Origin: Deltaproteobacteria bacterium
GTDB taxonomy: Bacteria > Desulfobacterota > Binatia > HRBIN30 > JACQVA1
DNA: 64,000 bases
NCBI GenBank assembly: GCA_016210005.1
Contig: JACQVA010000022.1
Location: 1-64,000, forward strand
Direction: 5' to 3'
Shown one piece after another: positions 34,025-45,026 of the stretch. The number at the start of each line of letters is the position of its first letter. Position 1 is the stretch's first letter. The translations under genes were made by a program, and so were the position numbers. Under the pieces are notes generated by a model. It was not told where the DNA came from and made no database searches. It saw only the letters and a list, made by a program, of their open reading frames with translations.

Positions 34025-35809
34025 CTATCCTTCGATCATCTGCAGACGCCGCAGGCCGTACCTGGTCGAGACCACGAACACCAGCACACTGATCGCCAGT
34101 GCCGCCGCCAACGAGGCAGCTATGCTCACCCAGGTTGCCGTGCTCACGGCGCTGGCGCGCAGCCAGCTCATGAATAGTACGTACACCGGCCAGGCTTCGA
34201 GCACCACAACCAAGCCGATGAACGACATGCACAGGATCATGTAGACCAAGCCACCGGTGCTGGCTGCGACTCGCGCGGCGTTATCCGCCTCGAAGTTCGG
34301 GTAGGTCACGCCTACCGCCAGGCCGAGGCTGACGATGCCGAAGCTGATCGCGAACAGGGTCACCGACGACAGCCACATCATGAACGGCATCACTCGCAGA
34401 TAGGAGTTGGTCGCCAGCACCAACACCTCGCCCAACACCAGCAGCGGCAGCAGCCCGGACCAGAACTTCGCCCACCACACCCGGCGCAGCTCGAGCGGCG
34501 CGGTTCGCAGCACCCACAAGGCCTTGCCCTCCAGGCTGATGGACGGGTAGATGAAGCGCACCGCCACCGCGGCCACCACGAATCCGGCCAAGGCCAGATT
34601 TAGGAAGGCAATCACGTTCTTGAAGTAGAAGGTCACCAGCGGGCTGCCTTGCAGCGGCAGCACGCTGAAATTGTAAACGTACACCACCACCAGCGCGAGC
34701 AGGAGGATCAGCTGCGACCACTGGCTGGTATCGCGAAAGAACGCCTTCACGTCCTTGATCAAGATCAGCCGCGTTTGCATCGCGAACGGCGCACTCACCA
34801 GTCGCAGCGCGCTTTCCCACGCCGGCCGTCGTGTCAGCCGCGCTTGGCGCCCCTCCTGCGCCTTCGTCCAGCCGGGCAAGAACAGCCGCCGCAACGCCCA
34901 CTCGCTGCCCATCGCCGTCACCGCTGCCGTGCTCAGCAGCAGCAGGTAATAGAAGCCGGGTGACCCGGGGCGCAGGCCGAGTAGCGGAAACACTGCTTCT
35001 GTGGCCCAGGTGCTGGGCAACAACGGCGAACTCGGTGCCTGCATCGCCCCGAGGAAGTCCATGAAGTCGGCGAAGGCCTCGGGGTTGACCAGTCGTTCCG
35101 GCTGCAACATGCGGATGAACAGGTACAGCACCGCCACCGCCACGATCGAGAGCAGCAACAAGATGTCCTTGGTGCGCCTGGCCGGAAACACGTTGACCAG
35201 CACCGCGGTCAAGGTGGTCCCGATGGCCGCGGGGATGACCAGGAACGGCGGCAAGGTCAGCGCCACCGCCAGGTAAAACATCGGGCCGGTGTGATGCACC
35301 ACCCCGTACGCCAGGAAGGCGGGGACTGCGAACAGCAGCACCATCCACGACGAGTCGATGATCGTTTCCGCGAAGCGGTTGTAGAAGAAGCGCGCCGGCG
35401 GAATCGGCGCCGCCACCAGGCGGTCGAGCTCGCGCGACAGGAAGAACGTCGACAGCGAGGTGACGATGTTCGAGAACAGCAGCACGGAGAAGAAGGTCAT
35501 GAACACCATGCCCAGCAGCTTGTAGGTGAGCACGGGGCCGAAATCGGGGATCGACAGGAAGTAGCGCAGCGCGCGCGCAAAGCCGATGAAGACCGCCACT
35601 CCGAAGCCGAGTGCGACCACGCTCAGCACGCCCGCCTGCAGGCGGCCCGCACGGGTCAGCCGCCGCCGCCGGTTGCGCGCTGCCAGCCACCGCGGCTGCA
35701 ACAGGAAGGCAAGCGCCCGCAGTTCACTCGGCGCCGGCCACCGCAGCGGGCGCACGCCGCTCCCCGGCGCTGCTATCGCCAAGCCCTCGCCTTCAGGTAC
35801 CATTGTCAC
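34025..35809 (-). CDS. ABC exporter permease, 594 residues
   Basis: Large integral membrane protein with about twelve to fifteen helices, of the unnamed ABC-2-like class that accompanies ATPases of the ccmA/natA type. Motifs seen include FFLSRELDRLVAAPIPPARF near helix 3, common in this permease class, and a late SLEGKALWVLRTAPLELRRV. GTG 35809 overlaps the ATPase stop by 4 bp, and ATG 35803 is an alternative. With the upstream ATPase it forms a complete exporter of unknown cargo. Confidence 0.82.
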   Translation of the reverse strand: MTMVPEGEGLAIAAPGSGVRPLRWPAPSELRALAFLLQPRWLAARNRRRRLTRAGRLQAGVLSVVALGFGVAVFIGFARALRYFLSIPDFGPVLTYKLLGMVFMTFFSVLLFSNIVTSLSTFFLSRELDRLVAAPIPPARFFYNRFAETIIDSSWMVLLFAVPAFLAYGVVHHTGPMFYLAVALTLPPFLVIPAAIGTTLTAVLVNVFPARRTKDILLLLSIVAVAVLYLFIRMLQPERLVNPEAFADFMDFLGAMQAPSSPLLPSTWATEAVFPLLGLRPGSPGFYYLLLLSTAAVTAMGSEWALRRLFLPGWTKAQEGRQARLTRRPAWESALRLVSAPFAMQTRLILIKDVKAFFRDTSQWSQLILLLALVVVYVYNFSVLPLQGSPLVTFYFKNVIAFLNLALAGFVVAAVAVRFIYPSISLEGKALWVLRTAPLELRRVWWAKFWSGLLPLLVLGEVLVLATNSYLRVMPFMMWLSSVTLFAISFGIVSLGLAVGVTYPNFEADNAARVAASTGGLVYMILCMSFIGLVVVLEAWPVYVLFMSWLRASAVSTATWVSIAASLAAALAISVLVFVVSTRYGLRRLQMIEG

Positions 35810-36570
35810 TCTCGCACGCCGCCGATGCCGCCGTGATCGCCATCGAGTCCGCCGGTGAGGCTGAGGAAGACCGCTTCCAGCCGCAGCTGCTCGCCGCTGC
35901 CGACCTGGGCACGCAACTCGTCCACCGTCCCCAGCGCAATCATGCGGCCTTGGTTGATGATGCCGATGCGATCACAGGTCTCCTCAGCCACCTCCAGGCT
36001 GTGAGTCGACATGAAGACACTGACGCCGTCATCCGCTAGCTGGCGGAAGGTGCGTTTCAACAAGCGCGCCCCGCGGGGATCGAGCCCGACCATCGGCTCG
36101 TCGACGATGAGCAGGCGCGGGGCATGAATGAGCGCCGCCGCCATCGTCAGCCGCTGCTTCATCCCGTGCGAGTAAGACTCCACCAGCTCGTCAGCCCACG
36201 CCGCCAGATCGAACAGGTCGAGCCATTCTGCCCGCCGCCGCTCCATGGTCCCATCCGGCACACCGTACAGCCCGGCCACAAAAGCCAGGAACTCATTGGC
36301 AGTCAGCTTCTCATAGATGTACGGCCGGTCGGGCACGAAGCCACAGAGCCGCTTGGCTTCGAGCGGATGCGTGCGCAGGTCGAACCCATTGAGGAACACG
36401 CCACCAGCGGTCGGCTGGAGCAAGCCCATCATCATGCGAATCGTGGTGGTCTTGCCGGCCCCGTTGGGACCCAAGAACCCGAAGATCTCGCCCGGCGGCA
36501 CCGACAGCGTTACGTGATCGACCGCCAGCACCTGGCCGTAGCGTTTAGTGAGGTCACGCAGTTCGATCAT
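35806..36570 (-). CDS. ABC exporter ATP-binding subunit
   Basis: A 254-residue ATPase. Walker A GPNGAGKTTTI, Q-loop region RLCGFVPDRPYIYEKLTANE, a signature altered to SYSHGMKQR (SHGMKQ, as in many CcmA/NatA-like ATPases), Walker B LLIVDEPMVGLDPRGAR and switch His in STHSLEVAEE. ATG 36570 starts the homologous region (MIELRDLTKRYG). The frame up to 36705 is not conserved. Coupled to the 594-residue permease by an overlap of 4 bp. Confidence 0.88.
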   Translation of the reverse strand: MIELRDLTKRYGQVLAVDHVTLSVPPGEIFGFLGPNGAGKTTTIRMMMGLLQPTAGGVFLNGFDLRTHPLEAKRLCGFVPDRPYIYEKLTANEFLAFVAGLYGVPDGTMERRRAEWLDLFDLAAWADELVESYSHGMKQRLTMAAALIHAPRLLIVDEPMVGLDPRGARLLKRTFRQLADDGVSVFMSTHSLEVAEETCDRIGIINQGRMIALGTVDELRAQVGSGEQLRLEAVFLSLTGGLDGDHGGIGGVRE

Positions 36571-36718
36571 GGTCGGGTCATGCTGGCGTGCAATGGCGAG
36601 GATTGCAATATCGGTGCCCCGTCCTTCCGGCTTTGGCGGGATAGCCGCAGCCCTCTGCCGACGCCTCGCGGCCCGACAACGAGGCGTCACTTGCGACACC
36701 AGCAACTATAGCGAGCGC

Positions 36719-37108
36719 TCAGTTCTGGCTGCGCAGGCGCACGGGACGCTCGTGCCGCGGCCCGATCCAGCGGAACCGGCGCAGGTTCACGATCCCGTTG
36801 CGGTCGAATACCACCCCCTCGTCTTCCAGGAGCTGGCGCTGTAAGTCGGGGCGGTAGAGGTCGCCGCGGTAGCTGATGCGCCCAGCGGCGTTGATGACAC
36901 GCTGCCATGGGACGCGGTCGAGTTCTGCGCGCGGCAACCAATGCAGCGCGCTGCCCACTGCCCGTGCCGCGCGCGGGTGTCCCAAGATCGCCGCCACCTG
37001 GCCGTAGGTCGCCACGCGTCCCGCAGGGATGAGCCGCACGGTACGATAAACGGCGCGAGCGAAGGGCGAGGCCGCACCGGCGCTTGGGTGCTTGATCGCA
37101 GCGCTCAT
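36719..37108 (-). CDS. Alkyltransferase-like (ATL) DNA repair protein
   Basis: A 129-residue protein resembling the DNA-binding domain of O6-alkylguanine-DNA methyltransferase. FARAVYRTVRLIPAGRVATYGQVA is the HTH lead, RAARAVGSALHW the recognition helix and VPWQRVINAAGRIS the active-site block. The acceptor Cys of PCHRV is replaced by Trp (PWQRV), so it cannot accept alkyl groups. ATL proteins bind O6-alkylguanine and hand the lesion to nucleotide excision repair. Its start overlaps the stop of the YCII gene by 4 bp. Confidence 0.87.
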   Translation of the reverse strand: MSAAIKHPSAGAASPFARAVYRTVRLIPAGRVATYGQVAAILGHPRAARAVGSALHWLPRAELDRVPWQRVINAAGRISYRGDLYRPDLQRQLLEDEGVVFDRNGIVNLRRFRWIGPRHERPVRLRSQN

Positions 37109-37386
37109 GCTTCGGGCTTGGGAAACACTTGCATGAAGGGCTTCAGCTCGACGCGATTGAAGACGCCGTTCGCCAGGTAAGGATCGCGGCTGGCGATCTC
37201 CCAGGCTGCGGCGCGCGAGTCGGCCTCGATAACGATCAGGCTGCCGCTGCCATCGGTGAATGGGCCGGCGAGCAGCACACGCCCGGCCTGCGACAGCGGC
37301 TCGAGGTGCGCCAGGTGTGCCGGCCGCTGCTGCGGCCGCTTTTCTTTGGCGTCGGGCGCGTCGTGCCCAATGATTACAAACAGCAT
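37105..37386 (-). CDS. YCII-related protein
   Basis: A 93-residue single-domain protein: MLFVIIGHDAPDAKEKRPQQ, then HLAHLEPLSQAGRVLLAGPF, GSLIVIEADSRAAAWEIASR and DPYLANGVFNRVELKPF. These are the usual YciI features including the conserved His and the final strand. YciI-fold proteins are small dimers of unclear enzymatic role. Excellent ribosome site GGAGG five bases before ATG 37386. Overlaps the ATL gene by 4 bp. Confidence 0.87.
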   Translation of the reverse strand: MLFVIIGHDAPDAKEKRPQQRPAHLAHLEPLSQAGRVLLAGPFTDGSGSLIVIEADSRAAAWEIASRDPYLANGVFNRVELKPFMQVFPKPEA

Positions 37387-37452
37387 AACTGCCTCCAGCG
37401 TTGCGGTTGCGCTGGCGAGCACGTAAGCTCTCGCCGCGAAGCCGCTGCCACA

Positions 37453-37818
37453 ATGTCCGAGGAACATCAACCCACCACGCCGACAGCGATCGAACAAGTG
37501 GTCGCCACTCTGGAGGAGCTGGCGGTCGTTTTCGGCGAACCTGCGCGCGCGGTGATTCCAGTCGTGCGCGCCCGGCTGATTGAGGCGATGGCAGCGCGCG
37601 ACCGCGGCGATCGCGCCACCGCCATCGCCCGCATCAGCGAGGCGATGCACCAGTTGGCCGGACTGGCCGATCGCCTTGATCCCGCCGAGGCGGTGCTGAT
37701 GCGCGCGCTGGCACAGAGCTTCCGTAGTGCAATGACCTGTGGTGATCAGGCGAGCGCGGAGCAAGCCGCCGCCGTCATGTTCGAGCAGTCAGGCGCACGC
37801 CCGCGCAAGCGCTCCTAG
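37453..37818 (+). CDS. Hypothetical helical protein, 121 residues
   Basis: Starts MSEEHQPTTPTAIEQVVATL. It appears all-helical, acidic at the N-terminus and basic at the C-terminus (GARPRKRS), with EAMHQLAGLADRLDPAEAVL in the middle. No recognised family. Divergent from the YCII gene with a 66-bp gap. The longer opening to 37129 overlaps YCII on the other strand and is an antisense artefact. No clear ribosome site. Confidence 0.55.
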   Translation: MSEEHQPTTPTAIEQVVATLEELAVVFGEPARAVIPVVRARLIEAMAARDRGDRATAIARISEAMHQLAGLADRLDPAEAVLMRALAQSFRSAMTCGDQASAEQAAAVMFEQSGARPRKRS

Positions 37819-37896
37819 CCCCGGCCAGAGAAATGACTGCCAGCGCCCCGCGCTGAGCACCCGCCGCTCCCGGCGCGACGGCCGTAGTGCACTCGC

Positions 37897-37986
37897 TCAC
37901 TCGGCGACGATGTCGGCCGTAGTCACTAGCCCGGCACCGGCGTGCCTCATTTCGTCCAGGGCGCGCGCGCTGTCGTTCGGGACGCC
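37897..37986 (-). pseudogene. C-terminal relic of an isochorismatase-like hydrolase
   Basis: On the minus strand, ending at TGA 37899-37897, a frame reads VPNDSARALDEMRHAGAGLV followed by TTADIVAE. The pattern of ALDEMR-AGA-VVTTE-VL at the very end is that of cysteine hydrolases of the isochorismatase family. No catalytic domain remains upstream, where a hemerythrin gene ends at 38017. It is the 28-residue tail of a deleted gene. The fragment is short, so the assignment is tentative. Confidence 0.4.
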
Positions 37987-38016
37987 GCCGGCTCAAGCGG
38001 CTCAAGCCGTGTGCCT

Positions 38017-38514
38017 CTAAGCCTGCGCTTCGCAGGCGGCGAAGTAGCCGATCGCATCCATCGCCGCGCGCACCCGCGTGGCTTCGCGCGGAGACAACGT
38101 CCGCTCCACCAACGGGAACAGCAGCGTGTCTTCACGCCGGATGTGATCGCGCATCAGCGCCGTCAACCGCTGCACCCCAGCACGCAGCGGTCCGCCGACA
38201 CTCTGCCCACCCACCGCGGCATCGACGGCATCCTGCACCAGTTCGATCAGCCGGCGTTCTTCCTCGTGCTCGGCGCGCAGCGAGCGGGTGGCACCGGCAG
38301 CCAACGCCGGGTCGCGCTCAAGCGCCGGAAACAGCACTTCCTCCTCTTTGCGCTGGTGTTGGCGGGCGTTGTGAGACAAGAAGCGTACGGCCTGCAGTAT
38401 CCGCCTCAGATCACCCTGGTGCGCCGCTTGCTCACAGCGCTCGATCTCCTCCAGCAGGGCGCGATGCTCGCGTGCCAGACCGCCGGTGATCTCCCGCGGC
38501 AGTGTCAAAACCAT
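38017..38514 (-). CDS. Hemerythrin/HHE domain protein
   Basis: A 165-residue four-helix protein with the di-iron ligand pattern: LAREHRALLEEIERCE (His17), LSHNARQHQRKEEEVLFPAL (His48, His53 and Glu), LRAEHEEERRLIELVQ and MRDHIRREDTLLFPLVER. HHE proteins bind O2 or NO, or sense them. It is 45 bp downstream of actF on the same strand, so it may be co-expressed with alternative complex III as an oxygen store or NO scavenger. Confidence 0.86.
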   Translation of the reverse strand: MVLTLPREITGGLAREHRALLEEIERCEQAAHQGDLRRILQAVRFLSHNARQHQRKEEEVLFPALERDPALAAGATRSLRAEHEEERRLIELVQDAVDAAVGGQSVGGPLRAGVQRLTALMRDHIRREDTLLFPLVERTLSPREATRVRAAMDAIGYFAACEAQA

Positions 38515-38559
38515 GAGTGCAAACAGCTCGACGGTAACGCGAAACGAACTCGCGGCGCT

Positions 38560-39729
38560 TCACGCCCGCCCGTGGTGCAGCCCTTCGACGAGGTAGGGAT
38601 CGTTCTTCGCCAACAGCGGGACCGCCACCAGGGCGCGATCCACCACCAGTACAAACAGCGCACCCAGAGCCAAGAACACCGCGACGTCCAGAATACCCGG
38701 ACCACCGTAGCCTTGCCGCACCGCCGGCGCCACCATCAGAAAGATGTCGAGCCAACGCCCGGCGAGCACCAGCAGGCTGACGCGCAGCATCGCCCGCTCC
38801 GAACACTTGGTGGCGCGCGGCAGCAGCACGACAAACGGGATGACCCAGTTGATCACCACGTTGAGGTAGAACAGCACGGCCCAGCCGCCGCTGGTGCGGG
38901 CCAGATAGTAAGGTGTTTCCTCGGCCATGTTGGTGTACCAGATCAGCAGATACTGCGAGAACCACAGATACATCCACACGGTGCAGAAGCCGAACAGCAA
39001 CTTACCGAGGTCGTGGAAATGACCGCCGTTGAGGTACGCCAGTTCACCGCGGCGGCGCAGCAAAACAATGGTGACCGCCGTCACCGCCACCGCTGCGCTG
39101 AGCAGGCCGGAGATGTTGTAGAAGCCGAAGAGCGTGCTGGCCCAATGCGGCTCGAGACTCATCAGCCAGTCGATGCTGGCGAGCGAGAACGAGAACGGGA
39201 ACACCACCAGCAGCAGCGCCGACAGCACGACGCTGCGCTGCGTGCGCTGGGGCTTGCCGTCGCCATCCTGTTGCACCGAGTTGCGCCGCAGCGCGACCGC
39301 GAAGGCGATCCAAATCGCCAGTATCACGATCATGCGTAGGGCGAAGAACGGCACGTTGAGGTAGCCGGTCTTGGCCTGCAGTACGGCATCGTGCGCCACC
39401 GCCTCGGCCTGGGCCCAATGATAAAGCTGCGGTGCGCCGGCCAGCATCACCACGGTGGTGAGCGCACCCACCGGCAGGTAGGCTGCCAGGGCTTCGGGCA
39501 CACGCTTGAGTGCGCTGTGCCATCCGGCGTTGGCCACCGACAAGATCGCCAGGAATACCAACGCTCCCAGGGCCAGAGTGAGGAAGAAGAAGCTCGAAGT
39601 CAGCATGGTTGACCACGCCACTACCGGTGACACGACAGTGCCGGCAAGGAAGGCCGGCAGGCCGCAGCCGGCTGCTGCCAGCAACCAGGGCCGCAGTTGC
39701 GGGGATAAGTACGAAGCCGGTTTCCTCAC
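38560..39729 (-). CDS. actF: Alternative complex III subunit ActF
   Basis: A 389-residue polytopic membrane protein with about ten helices, second quinol-side membrane subunit of ACIII. Recognisable segments are FPFSFSLASIDWLMSLEPHW, GKLLFGFCTVWMYLWFSQYL and IWYTNMAEETPYYLARTSGG, all characteristic of ActF. GTG 39729 overlaps the actE stop, and a GGAGAG site precedes it. A longer frame upstream (to 40236) is actE read out of frame. Confidence 0.92.
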   Translation of the reverse strand: MRKPASYLSPQLRPWLLAAAGCGLPAFLAGTVVSPVVAWSTMLTSSFFFLTLALGALVFLAILSVANAGWHSALKRVPEALAAYLPVGALTTVVMLAGAPQLYHWAQAEAVAHDAVLQAKTGYLNVPFFALRMIVILAIWIAFAVALRRNSVQQDGDGKPQRTQRSVVLSALLLVVFPFSFSLASIDWLMSLEPHWASTLFGFYNISGLLSAAVAVTAVTIVLLRRRGELAYLNGGHFHDLGKLLFGFCTVWMYLWFSQYLLIWYTNMAEETPYYLARTSGGWAVLFYLNVVINWVIPFVVLLPRATKCSERAMLRVSLLVLAGRWLDIFLMVAPAVRQGYGGPGILDVAVFLALGALFVLVVDRALVAVPLLAKNDPYLVEGLHHGRA

Positions 39730-40310
39730 GGCTGCTCTCCTGGCGCACTCGGCGCTTGCGCCGTCTGCACCGCTGCGGCTTGCAGCGCGCGCAAGTAGTG
39801 AATCACCTGCCAGCGATCGTGGGGTTGCACCTGCGCGCCGTGCGACGGCATCAGATTCTGCCCGCGCGTGATGATGTGAAAAATGTGGCCGTCGGGAATC
39901 GTGCGGGCACGCTCGGCGAGCAGCGACGGGGGCTTGGAGAACTTCGGGATCATCGGACCGTCGCCCGCGCCAGCGGCGCCGTGACAGGGGAGGCAGAAGG
40001 TCTCGAAGACCTTCTGCCCACGGGCGAGCACTGCCGGCGATGGCGCCAGCGGATTGTGCAGCTGGCGGCCGGCATCGGCGGCCTCGCCCGGACCGACGCC
40101 GTAGCGAAACGGCACCGCGCCGCGCGCGATGGTGTTGGGGGCCGGAGCCAGCATGGTCTTGCCGTCGCGCGTGATCGGGTTGGGCGAGTACGCTTCGTAG
40201 GCCACCGCGCTGACCATATCGGGGAAATACTCCCACCGCGGCGTCGTCGGATCGGTGCTGCAGCCGGCAGCGCCGAGGACCACGACGACGAGCAGCCAGG
40301 CTGGCTTCAT
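39726..40310 (-). CDS. actE: Alternative complex III mono-haem cytochrome c lipoprotein ActE
   Basis: A 194-residue periplasmic lipoprotein with lipobox LGAAGC. The conserved segment WEYFPDMVSAVAYEAYSPNP precedes the haem site CLPCH, and the methionine-containing NLMPSHGAQVQPHDRW is the distal side. It passes electrons out of ACIII. ATG 40310 overlaps the actD stop by 4 bp, and the TGA overlaps the actF start. Confidence 0.92.
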   Translation of the reverse strand: MKPAWLLVVVVLGAAGCSTDPTTPRWEYFPDMVSAVAYEAYSPNPITRDGKTMLAPAPNTIARGAVPFRYGVGPGEAADAGRQLHNPLAPSPAVLARGQKVFETFCLPCHGAAGAGDGPMIPKFSKPPSLLAERARTIPDGHIFHIITRGQNLMPSHGAQVQPHDRWQVIHYLRALQAAAVQTAQAPSAPGEQP

Positions 40311-40824
40311 CAGCAGGCCTCCGCGAAGGCCGTCTCTACCGCGCCGGCGCGGCGGCACAGCCCGCGCGCTCCGGTCTCATCGAAGCGGCCATCGGCGGCC
40401 AGTGCCAGCGCAAAGCGATCGTTGGTGACGCGCTCGGGCACGAAACGCTGCGGCCGCCGCGGATACAACCCGGCCCGCACCAACAGCGCCGCCACCGTTC
40501 CCAACCCGGCCAACAACACCGTCAACTCGAAGGTCACCGGAATAAACGCCGGCAGGGAATTGAGCGGCTTGCCGCCGACGTTGAGCGGCCACGACACCAC
40601 CGAGGCCCAATACTGAAAGCCGAGCGCAAAGCCGAGGCCGACCAGCGCAAAGCCCAGACACACCGCCGTCAGGCGCGATGGGCGCAAGCCCATCGCCTCG
40701 TCCAGCCCGTGCACCGCGTAGGGCGTGTAGATGTCGTAAATGTTGAAGCCCGCCTCGCGCGCCGCGGTGGTCGCCGCGCGGATGTCGTCCTCCTCTTCAA
40801 ACCAGGCCACGAACAGACGTGCAC

Positions 40825-40828
<4 letters not shown>
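40310..40828 (-). CDS. actD: Alternative complex III membrane subunit ActD (DUF3341)
   Basis: A 172-residue protein with two membrane helices. It begins [20 protein letters not shown] and continues with [20 protein letters not shown], the DUF3341 signature, then [20 protein letters not shown] and [20 protein letters not shown]. Together with ActE and the integral subunits it completes the membrane part of ACIII. Stops and starts overlap with both neighbours (actC and actE). Confidence 0.92.
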
Positions 40829-42215
<1,387 letters not shown>

Positions 42216-42219
<4 letters not shown>

Positions 42220-45014
42220 ACTGCCCTCCCATGGTCTCGCACGCGCGCCAAGTAACGCACTGCCGGCTCGACGTTGAGCTCGGTCAGCAAGCGATAGGCG
42301 CGGCCGCTGCCCGCCAGTTGTGCCACCCGGCTGTTGCGGTCATTGAGATCACCGAAGACGATCGCTCCGGCCGGGCAGCTCTGCTGGCACGCGCTCTGAA
42401 CCTCACCGTCTTGCAGCGGGCGGCCGTCCAGCCGCGCCCGCGTCTTGCCTTCCTCGATGCGCTGAATGCAGAAAGTGCACTTTTCCATCACCCCGCGGCT
42501 GCGCACCACCACCTCGGGGTTGAGCACCATGCGCTCGGTGGCGTTGCGTTCGTAGTCGAACCAATTGAAACGCCGCACCTTGAAGGGGCAGTTGTTGGCG
42601 CAGTAACGAGTACCGATGCAGCGATTGTAAACTTGCGCGTTGAGCCCCTCGGAAGTATGCGTCGTCGCCAGCACCGGGCACACCGTTTCGCACGGGGCAT
42701 TCTCGCATTGCTGGCAGGTCATCGGCTGAAACAGCACGCGCGGCTCCTCTGCACTGCCGGCGTAGTAGCGGTCGATCCGCAGCCAGTGCAGCTCGCGCCC
42801 GCGCCGGACTTCATCGACGCCGACGATCGGGATGTTGTTTTCCGCCTGGCAACTCACCACGCAGGCAGAACAGCCGGTGCAGGCCGACAAATCGATCGCC
42901 ATCGCCCAGCGGTGGCCCGGGTATTCGTACTTCGACCACATCGAGTGACCACCGGCGTCACCGCCGTGACCGGTCTGGGCCGCCCCGGGGAGCTCGCGTA
43001 CGTCGAACTCGCGCACCAGGTCGCGCTCGCCGAGGGAGTCCTGGGTCTGTGTGCGCGCCAGCTCGATACGCTCCCCGGTGCGAGCGATGGTCGCAGCGGC
43101 GCCCGGGCGACCGGCGCTACCGGCGAGCGTGAAGGCGTTGCTGCCGACGCCGCTGCCGAGCGGGCCGGCGTGAGTACGGCCGTAGCCGACGGCCACCGCC
43201 ACCACCCGCGGATGGGTGCCGGGCTGAATCGCCGCCGGCACCTTGAGGCTGGCCCCGCCGACCGCCAGGGTGACCAGCTCGCCGTCCTCCACCCCGAGTT
43301 CCTTGGCGGTGGCCGGCGCTAGGCACGCGGTGTTAGTCCACGTCACTTTAGTCAAGGGATCGGGGAGTTCCTGCAGCCAGCCGTTGTTGGCGAGGCTGCC
43401 GTCGAGCAGCGCCACCGGCGAATACAGCACCACCTCCAAGCCGGCCGGCGCCGGGGCCGGTGCGCGGCTAGCCAAGAGCGCGCTAACCGCTTCGGGCTGA
43501 TACACGGCCGGCAGCGGCTCAGGCGCGTAACGCGCTACCCCGTCACGGACCGAGCGCTCCCAGAACTCATCGAAGTCGGCGGGCTTATCGGCGGCGCGCT
43601 TGAACACCTCCGAGCGCCAGCGATCGCGCACGAAGTCGTACGCTGCCTTGTTGCCGCCCGCCCACACCAGCAGCGACTCGAACGCCGGCCGCGTATCGTA
43701 CAGCGGGGCCACCGCCGGCTGGGACAGGCTCAACACCCCGCGCTCGGCCTCGTGATCGGCCCACGACTCGAGGAAGTGGTTGGTCACGGCTAGATGTTGG
43801 CAGTGGCTGGCGGTCTCGTCGGGCCGGTCGCTGGCAGCTACCGTCAGCTCGACTTTGGCCAGCAACTCGCCGAACTCCGCGCCGCTGGGGTGGGAGTAGA
43901 CCGGGTTGACGCCGGCGATGATCACGGCCGCCACCTCGCCCGCACGCAGTTCCGCGAGGAATTCCTCGAAGCTTTGCGACTCGGGCAGCAGCACGCCATC
44001 ACTGACGGCAACGGTGTTACCGATGTTGCCGAGCGCTTCGTTGATGCTGTTGACCAGCACCTGCGCCGCCACCTCGCCGCTGCCGCACAGCACCAGGCTG
44101 GCGCCGCGTGCCCGCTCCAATTCGCCGGCAATCCGCTCGACCACCGCAGTGTCCACCCCATTTGAGACCGCCGGCACCGCTACTCCCAGCCGCGCCGCTA
44201 GCGCCTGCAAGGTCGCCAACTGCTGCGACGGCGCCAGCGTCAGCCGCACGTCCGCATTCGACCCGGTCAGAGTCAGATGCGACTCGATCTGGAGGTGGCG
44301 CAGCATGCCGCCGGCGCGGCTCGGATCGCGCGCGTTCACATACTGGCGGGTAAACGCCACCGGCTGCAGCCAGGTGCCGAGGAAGTCGGCGCCGAAGCTC
44401 ACCACCGGCTGCGCGCTTTCGAGCCGGTAGGCCGGCAACGCCGACACGCCGTGGGTCTGGCGATGGGCCTCGGCGATGGCATCGAGCCCGAATGGATCAT
44501 GACGCACCCGGCGCGCGGTCGGATACTTGGCGACAAAGCGTGCGATCGCCGCTTCTGCCGACGGCCCGACGTAGGCCGGCACCACCACCCGAAGGGCGCG
44601 GCCAGCAGCGGCCAACTCGCGCAGCTTGTCGCGCACGGCCTTGTCTAGGTCCTTCCAAGTAGTGGGCTTGCCCGCTGTGCCGGGCGCGATGGCACGGCTG
44701 GCGTCGTAAAGCGAGAGCACCGCCGCCTGCCCGACCGCGCACACGCCGCCGCGTGAGACCGGATGCAGACCGTTGCCTTCAACCTTGATCGGCCGGCCCT
44801 CGCGCGTCTTGAGCAAGATGCCGCATGCCGCGGGGCAGGCAGCACAGGTCGAGGCGTACCAACTGGCCACGCCGGGGGTAAGATCGTCGGGCTGCTGAAC
44901 GTAGGGAATGACCTTCTCGACGGGCGCGCGGCTGCATGCAGCTGCCGCGGCCGAGGCCGACAGCCCCATGATCTTGAAGAAGTCGCGCCGACTCCAGGTG
45001 GTAACGTCCGACAT
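42216..45014 (-). CDS. actB: Alternative complex III iron-sulfur subunit ActB
   Basis: A 932-residue fusion of a molybdopterin-oxidoreductase-like domain and a ferredoxin domain. A Tat motif [11 protein letters not shown] starts it. [17 protein letters not shown] replaces the usual cluster motif of catalytic CISM proteins, in keeping with ActB lacking Mo. The C-terminal 230 residues hold four Cys sets: [41 protein letters not shown] with the following basic FKVRRFNW, and [11 protein letters not shown] ... CQQSCP. The middle part is diverged. It is periplasmic and sits between ActA and ActC. Confidence 0.94.
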
Positions 45015-45026
45015 GCGCTCCGCCTA

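Noticed and set aside
37942-39339. 465-codon plus-strand frame over hemerythrin and actF
   Set aside because: His/Gln/Arg-rich antisense shadow of two clear minus-strand genes.
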